This document shows, in pieces, positions 58,623 to 64,000 of a DNA stretch of 64,000 nucleotides. The first letter of the stretch is position 1. Each line of letters starts with the position of its first letter. The stretch lies in contig JANTQE010000016.1 of the NCBI GenBank assembly GCA_032988195.1, positions 1 through 64,000 on the forward strand, in the 5' to 3' direction. Origin of the DNA: Arachnomyces sp. PD_36. Its lineage: Eukaryota > Ascomycota > Eurotiomycetes > Onygenales > Arachnomycetaceae. Position numbers and translations under genes: made by a program. A model generated the notes under the pieces. It made no database searches. It saw only the letters and a program-made list of their open reading frames with translations, and was not told where the DNA came from.

Positions 58623-60212
58623 AAGATCTGCTGGGTCTCGCCTCTTTGCTTATCTTCCCTGTTGCCTTCATAGACATCCTTTCTTACGTAGCTCCTAGTG
58701 GGACGTTTGGGAATATTCCCTTCCAGAGTCTGGCCCCTTGTTGATCGCTGTTTTGCAATGCTATCTTGTTATTTCACTTCTCTTCCTACTTATTGTGTAT
58801 ATAAGAGTTGTCAAATACCCAAATAATCAAGCTCTCCAGCTTCTACATCTTTAGCTTCTTCCTAGCTTATATAGGTTAAACGATTTGCATGATCCTCTAA
58901 TCTAAAGGAATGCCATCACTAATCCTCTACTATTATTGCAAAGTGAAATATCATTAAAAGCCCCCCTTACCTGTAATCTGCAATATTACATACCAGAGCC
59001 TGTGGATATGCTTCTTCAGTTTGAGATTGATGTTGTTCATGTACATGATGATCTTATACTAATACAGACTAAATGATAGTCCTCCCTGCATGAAACCTTA
59101 TCATGCATTCCTATTAATAGTTCTTAACAAAATTCGACTTGAGCTTCTTGCAACGTCCAGCCAACGTTCTGATAGTTAATGTCAAGATAGATCATCTTGT
59201 CTTATTTTCCCTGTCACACACTAGCTCCTCCCTTGAGGTCGGAGACCGACAAGCTGCCGTCCGCAAGAGTCAACCCAACCAAACCATGGTTCTAAATGGG
59301 ACGAGTCATAGAACCCTTCAGAGAGAGGATTTGTTCCATCTATGATTCTAGAACTAAGTCATAGGTGACTCAGTCGTACGAAACTACAAAATGGGGAGCA
59401 GGTATTCACTCCTCTTTCAATCTTCTACTCACTACTTTCTCCGCCGGCTTCTTTGCGTTATCAAATATCCCCATCGCTTTATCGCCCATTAGAATCGAAA
59501 ATTCGAGCCCATAGGCTCCTTCCTCTTCGTAACTGCCTCATATATACCTATATACTCACATACATATTAAATAGGAACTGCTAGCCCTGGCGCACTACAA
59601 CCCCCCCCATGGACAGACCATATGCCGAAAGAGTTGCGTGGGCAATATTACAGACTATTATACAAATTGATGAAGAGAGAGAGGATATAATAGACGTACT
59701 TGCTCACCAAAGCGTCCTCGGCTAAATCGACGAAGCGTTAGGCGTAAACTTAGAATTAAGCGAACATGTCAAAATCTATATAATTGTGTTCGTTCCCCTT
59801 CCTCATCTCTTGATTTTCTTTCGACTCACGACTTGAATATATCAGCGCGTCATAACCACGCGTTCATGACTTTTCGAGAACCATATAAGCGAACCAACAT
59901 GCTGTTATTACGCTGAGACTTCAGAATTACTTGTAGAAACAAGTAACACTCTCTCTTCTTTCTCTCATTTAAACCCCAACACCTCCCCTACTACAGCTTG
60001 AAGCTTGCTTTGGAGAGAACTTGTCTTTGATTCTCTTGACAAATCTCACTTGTCTTTCAAGCGTCGGAATTTATTTTGTCCAACACAACTTCCTCTTCGC
60101 TTCATTGGCCTCTTTCTTTCCATTCGAGGTAACCCTCTGCGTTCGATTGATCCTACTTCGCCTGGCCATCTAAACTGTTACACACCCCAGAAACCGACTT
60201 CTACTTGACAAA
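58623..60212. other. AT-rich intergenic region with a small relic frame
   Basis: Mostly AT-rich without genes, apart from the relic at 59609-59790 described separately. The pyrimidine-rich part before 60213 is the likely promoter of the peptidase. Confidence 0.45.
59609..59790 (+). pseudogene. small relic coding frame with internal TAA
   Basis: The frame opens at an ATG (MDRPYAERVAWAILQTIIQ), stops at TAA 59723-59725 and continues in the same frame with IDEALGVNLELSEHVKIYI. Both halves look like one acidic helical protein. Probably a decayed small gene, or the remnant of an exon of a larger one. No homologue recognised. Confidence 0.4.
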
Positions 60213-62037
60213 ATGGTCGGGGTACGCAGAGGAAATGCTCGTTCTGATGATTCTGGATATGCTAGTCGTAAGTCTACAGATCCATATACCTGCTGTACTC
60301 TCTCTTCATACCTATCTTCATACCTATTCGCTAACTAAGTATCCAACAATAATAGTACCAAAGGTAGTAACCATCGAGGAGTGGCTCTCTCAAAAAGATC
60401 CATTTCGAGTTGTGGCTTCTGGATTCCCTATGACTTGGCCCCTGCGCAAAATCCCAAGCCCTAAAGAGCTTAGCAAACTCCTTGCGGATCTAGAGGGTAA
60501 TATCCTCGGAATACTATCGCATCATCAAATATCCTTCCACACCATGCGCTTTCAACACTGGTTCCATAATTTCGTGTCCAATGAACAATATGGCGAAGCC
60601 AACGGGCAGGATACCCTCGAAATATCCTTGGACGATACAAACACGCGAGCTTGGCTTTCCGCTACCCGGTCCATTTTGACTCTACTTCGAGAAAATGGAG
60701 CAAACGAAGTCGCCAAAAACCTCCAAGTCGAAATAAACAACCCGGGGAAAGCATATAATGATATTTCAAAGCCTCTGGTTAATGATCCTGTTCTTCTAAA
60801 AGCGCTTTTGGAGATTCAAGAACCGGTGTCTAAGACTGTTAAGACTTTGTTTGAAAATGCCTGGTCATCCATCGCTTATCACACTCGAGTCTCGTTAAAA
60901 AGCACTCCACGCGAAGAAGGAAAGTCAACGTTACTTGTGTATTTTCCTCCCGAAACATCCGGTGATTTCGAATCCGCCGAGGATAAGATTTGCCGAATCC
61001 TTGAAACCATTCATATCGACGTCCATCTCGAGTTTCTCGTTGGGGAATCTATGCTCCTGGACTACGTGAAATATCCCAACCCTCATGTCATAGAAGTGAC
61101 CGAAAAATCAGTCAATGGTTCCTCTGTCTGTATTCGGGGGGGTCAAAAGAAGGCGGGGTCACTGGGCGGGTGGGTGTACCTCAATCTTCCTGGAGGCCAC
61201 GCTCCAATTCCATGCGCCATAACGTGTTATCATGTTGTGAGATCCGACGATGAGAACGTTTCAACCCACACAGATGAACATGGCGTTATTCAGAACGATC
61301 AACGTGGCCAGGAAATAGTCGAGTACCCCGCCCCCATAGATGCAGATAGAACCAACAAGTTCCTAATCCAGAATTTGAAGAGGGAACCGGACCATCCCGA
61401 GTTCAGAAGCCGGTTTGAGATCCTGTCCAAGATACTTTCGCAACCTGGTGGCCCAAGTATCGGTCGGGTTATCTTTGCATCAGGCCACCGCCTTGAGAAG
61501 AGATATCGGACTGTACCAGAGCACCAGGCTACAACAGGAGAGGTAGTGCCTAAAAGTCGCGTCAACGAACATCGGCGATTGGATTGGGCGCTTGTTCAAT
61601 CCCCTTCAACATTCACTTTCAATAAGGCTCCAAGCTACACGACCTTTGGCACTTTCAAGTTACCACACGGCGAGGACTATATTATTCCATCAAAGGTTAG
61701 AAGCTTTGCGCACGCTAAGCTCGACGATTGGGTGACTAAGAGAGGGAGAACTACTAATACAACATCGGGTACGGTCAACTGCATGCACCGAGAGGTATTG
61801 TGGTCCAAGGATAACATCACAACGGAAGTGGAGATTTACTCTCCCCATGGAAATTTCGCCGAACCAGGAGACTCCGGCTCGCTGGTGTTCAATTCGAGGG
61901 GGGAGATTGTAGGCATGATTTTTGGTACAAACATGAACGGTGCTAATCACGATGTTGCTTATATGTTGCCAATGAGCCGTCTCCAGGATGATGTGAAGCG
62001 CATGACTAAGGGTGGTTTTTTAACTCTGAATATTTAG
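60213..62037 (+). CDS. trypsin-like serine peptidase with N-terminal domain
   Basis: Two exons, 60213-60267 and 60356-62037, give 578 residues. The frame upstream of 60356 without splicing lacks sense; the spliced start is MVGVRRGNARSDDSGYAS. Residues about 60-290 form a mainly helical domain of unknown role. The catalytic domain follows, with His311 (CAITCYHVV), Asp428 (RLDWALVQ) and Ser525 (PGDSGSLVF), the order of chymotrypsin-fold peptidases. The block WVTKRGRTTNTTSGTVN precedes the Ser motif. No signal peptide, so probably intracellular. The catalytic triad looks complete. The blocks DWAL and GRxxxxTxGTVN recur in pseudogene A2 at 40.6-40.8 kb. Confidence 0.85.
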
Positions 62038-62931
62038 CCTCTGTCTTGATAATATTTCGATGGTTTAAATGGGCGTGATTTCCGTTAGGGGACAAGGGAA
62101 TGTCGTTAAGTACCAGCGTGGACGAGATATATCCTATTTTGGATAGTTGAGGTTCAGTTTAAGACGTTTTGTAGAAGCTGCGGCTCTTTCGTTAAAAGTA
62201 TTTCTTGATAGACCTGGGCTTCACGATCTTCATCGTCTTGCTTCAGGGGCTGATGTACACGTGACACGGTGCCTCCAGGAGAAAGAACTTCATCCAACGT
62301 TCACTTCACTCATATCCGTCTTTCTCCATTCACTTTCATTCTGTGTGTGCACAGGTGTAAGTTAACCATCACTGACATACTTTCTCTACTCTCAAAATTT
62401 ATGTCCTTCGTAATACTCTAGCATCATTATCGATGATGTCTCAACCCTCGTCGCTCAACCCCTGAACTCCTCCTCGACTGTAGAGAAAGGCTTTTCTGCA
62501 AGGTGCACAGTAGATATGTACATTACCATCTCGACCCCATGAATATTATAAATAGCTGATGGAAGAATCCGGTTACTGGGAGACTTTAAGGCTTACGCTC
62601 CAAACAGTAATAGGTGCACAAAGCGCAAGACTTGATGTTCTTCATATTGATGGGACTTCGCCCTGGAGCAACCACTTTTTGATGATTAACTCCCACCATG
62701 AGTGAAGGAGAAAGAAAAGCGCGCTATTCCGTTTAAATTCGTTGAGGTTATATAAGGGCTTCTTTCTTTCTTGTTTTTCTTTTGTTTGTGCGCTTATTTT
62801 TCACCAAATCGCACAACTATCTCTCTCACTTCTTCTCACTTTTTATCCCCAAACAACTTCCTTGTTTGGCCTACCTTTCTTCATTTCTTCTTGAGCCCTT
62901 TCCTTCTGGTAGTATTGATTCTATTGCCAGT
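62038..62931. promoter_or_regulatory. 3' flank of the peptidase and promoter of the MFS gene
   Basis: No gene recognised. The 170 bp before 62932 are strongly pyrimidine-rich. Confidence 0.45.
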
Positions 62932-64000
62932 ATGGCTCAACCCAAGGAAGCCCAGATCCAGGATGGTGTTTACCTGACCGATGTGGAGGCAAATGTTCCT
63001 GAGACTGAATCTCCGGCAAACTCGAAGAATTATAGCCGGCCCTTTGCAATGCCTCTCTATGACCCTCAGAACAGCAACTCCGAAAGGCCCCCGACTAACT
63101 CATCTTCCTCTTTTGGACCAGTGTTAAGTGGATCGTGTACTTCTCATGGAGAGCAGGTTAGTGGTGCTGAGGACATGGCTGTGAATGTTGGGCCGTACAG
63201 AGGTGACCAGAACAAGGCTCAGTCGCGACTTGGGATTCGCCGTCACCCAGCTCAGTCGATAGTGTCTCTTACTCCTTCCGACCTTCCCGGCATGTCTTCT
63301 TCCCAAAGCCTGTCGCGCAGGCAGATGTACGAACTTGACCGCGTTGTCCGCCACGAAAACGGAGGTGTTGTTCCGACGCCGCTGTCGGAAGATGATGAAG
63401 GTGAAAACGACGAGCCGCCCGATGGAGGGTTTCTAGCATGGGCTCATGCCCTCGCTGGGTTTCTTGTTACGTTGAATACCCAGTGAGCTTATGATCACCC
63501 GATTCTCATGTTAAAGTACACAGCTAACGTTCCTCTCTAGTGGGTTGAACATGGGGTTCGGAATGTTTCAGGCGTACTATGAGAAACAATACCTTGCCAA
63601 AGAATCTCCATCAAAGATTGCGTGGATCGGGTCCTTCCAAATATTCGCCACCTTTTTCATGTGTCTGATCACCAGTCCTCTTTTGAACAAGGGCTACTTC
63701 AGACTATGCTTTACGGGTGGGAGTATCCTTATGGTGGTGGGTCTGATAGCAGCAAGCTTCTGCAACCAGTGGTGGCAAATAATGCTTGCACAGGGTATAG
63801 CTGTGGGCATCGGGATGGGTTTGTCATTTTCCTCAGGAATTGTGGTTTTGACGAGCTACTTCTCGTCGCGGCTTGGAGTTGCGACTTCAATTTCTGCCGC
63901 AGGTTCTCCAATTGGTGAGATATGCTAAACTTTCCCCGGGCTGACAAAACACTAACCACATTCATTAGGGGGTATTCTCTTCCCTTTGGTTTTGAAGAGC
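62932..64000 (+). CDS. monocarboxylate-type MFS transporter (partial, runs off the edge)
   Basis: Exons 62932-63482, 63541-63914 and 63969 onward, cut by the window end. The first 165 residues are a disordered cytosolic N-terminus ending in an acidic stretch and PPDGGFLAW, the sequence found just before helix 1 in fungal monocarboxylate-porter-like MFS proteins. Helices with NTHGLNMGFGMFQAYY, LGVATSISAAGSPIGGILFP and other typical segments follow. It should move monocarboxylates or related acids across a membrane; the substrate is unknown. The ATG at 62932 is chosen because the upstream part of the frame is pyrimidine-rich UTR-like sequence. Helices after about number 5 are outside the window. 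Confidence 0.9.

Noticed and set aside
1..64000. tRNA, rRNA, CRISPR arrays and intact transposons
   Set aside because: Looked for B-box-like sequences, direct spaced repeats and transposase or reverse-transcriptase motifs by eye; none convincing. A tRNA scan or repeat search could still find weak ones.

Overview
The window is nuclear DNA of a filamentous ascomycete, most likely a Eurotiales mould (Aspergillus/Penicillium type). The evidence is many short spliceosomal introns (about 45-120 bp, GTA/GTG donors and YAG acceptors), monocistronic genes on both strands, and a mix of core fungal genes (LYS1, eIF2-beta, MIM2, AIM24, a YAT permease) with fungal accessory families (HET domain, pectate lyase, berberine-bridge-type oxidase, small secreted proteins). 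Exon boundaries were worked out by hand. For the spliced genes reported as intact, the exon lengths sum to a multiple of three.

Layout. 1-7.7 kb: a PPxY protein, an aldehyde dehydrogenase, an SDR and a ChaC-type gamma-glutamylcyclotransferase whose reading frame appears broken at one splice junction. 8.8-19.7 kb: a small glycine-rich RRM protein, a large disordered basic protein, a single-pass membrane protein and a HET-domain protein. 19.7-24.5 kb is nearly gene-free. 24.5-35 kb is housekeeping: a putative zinc-motif regulator, MIM2 divergent from eIF2-beta, an amino-acid permease, a class-V PLP enzyme and an AIM24-family protein. 37-42.3 kb is an accessory cluster with two paralogous gene families in the order A1-B1-B2-A2, in which A1, B1 and A2 are broken. 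43-46.5 kb: LYS1 and an LSB1/PIN3-type SH3 protein. 47.5-58.6 kb is rich in secreted products: pectate lyase, a duplicated Cys-rich protein, an FAD oxidase, a GPI-type protein split over frames, and a small Cys-rich acidic protein. 60.2 kb: a trypsin-like peptidase. 62.9 kb to the edge: a partial monocarboxylate-type MFS transporter.

The most unusual signal is in A2. A single reading frame carries eight in-frame TGA codons and no TAA or TAG. At least six of them align with tryptophan TGG codons in the paralogue A1. The same segment contains a 386-nt run (40827-41212) with not one GG or CC dinucleotide. CA and TG stay common there, so this is not the usual CpA-directed RIP pattern. It looks like a mutational process, or a selection, acting on GpG/CpC.

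No tRNA, rRNA, CRISPR array or intact transposon was recognised. Functional names come from recognising families by eye. No database search was run.
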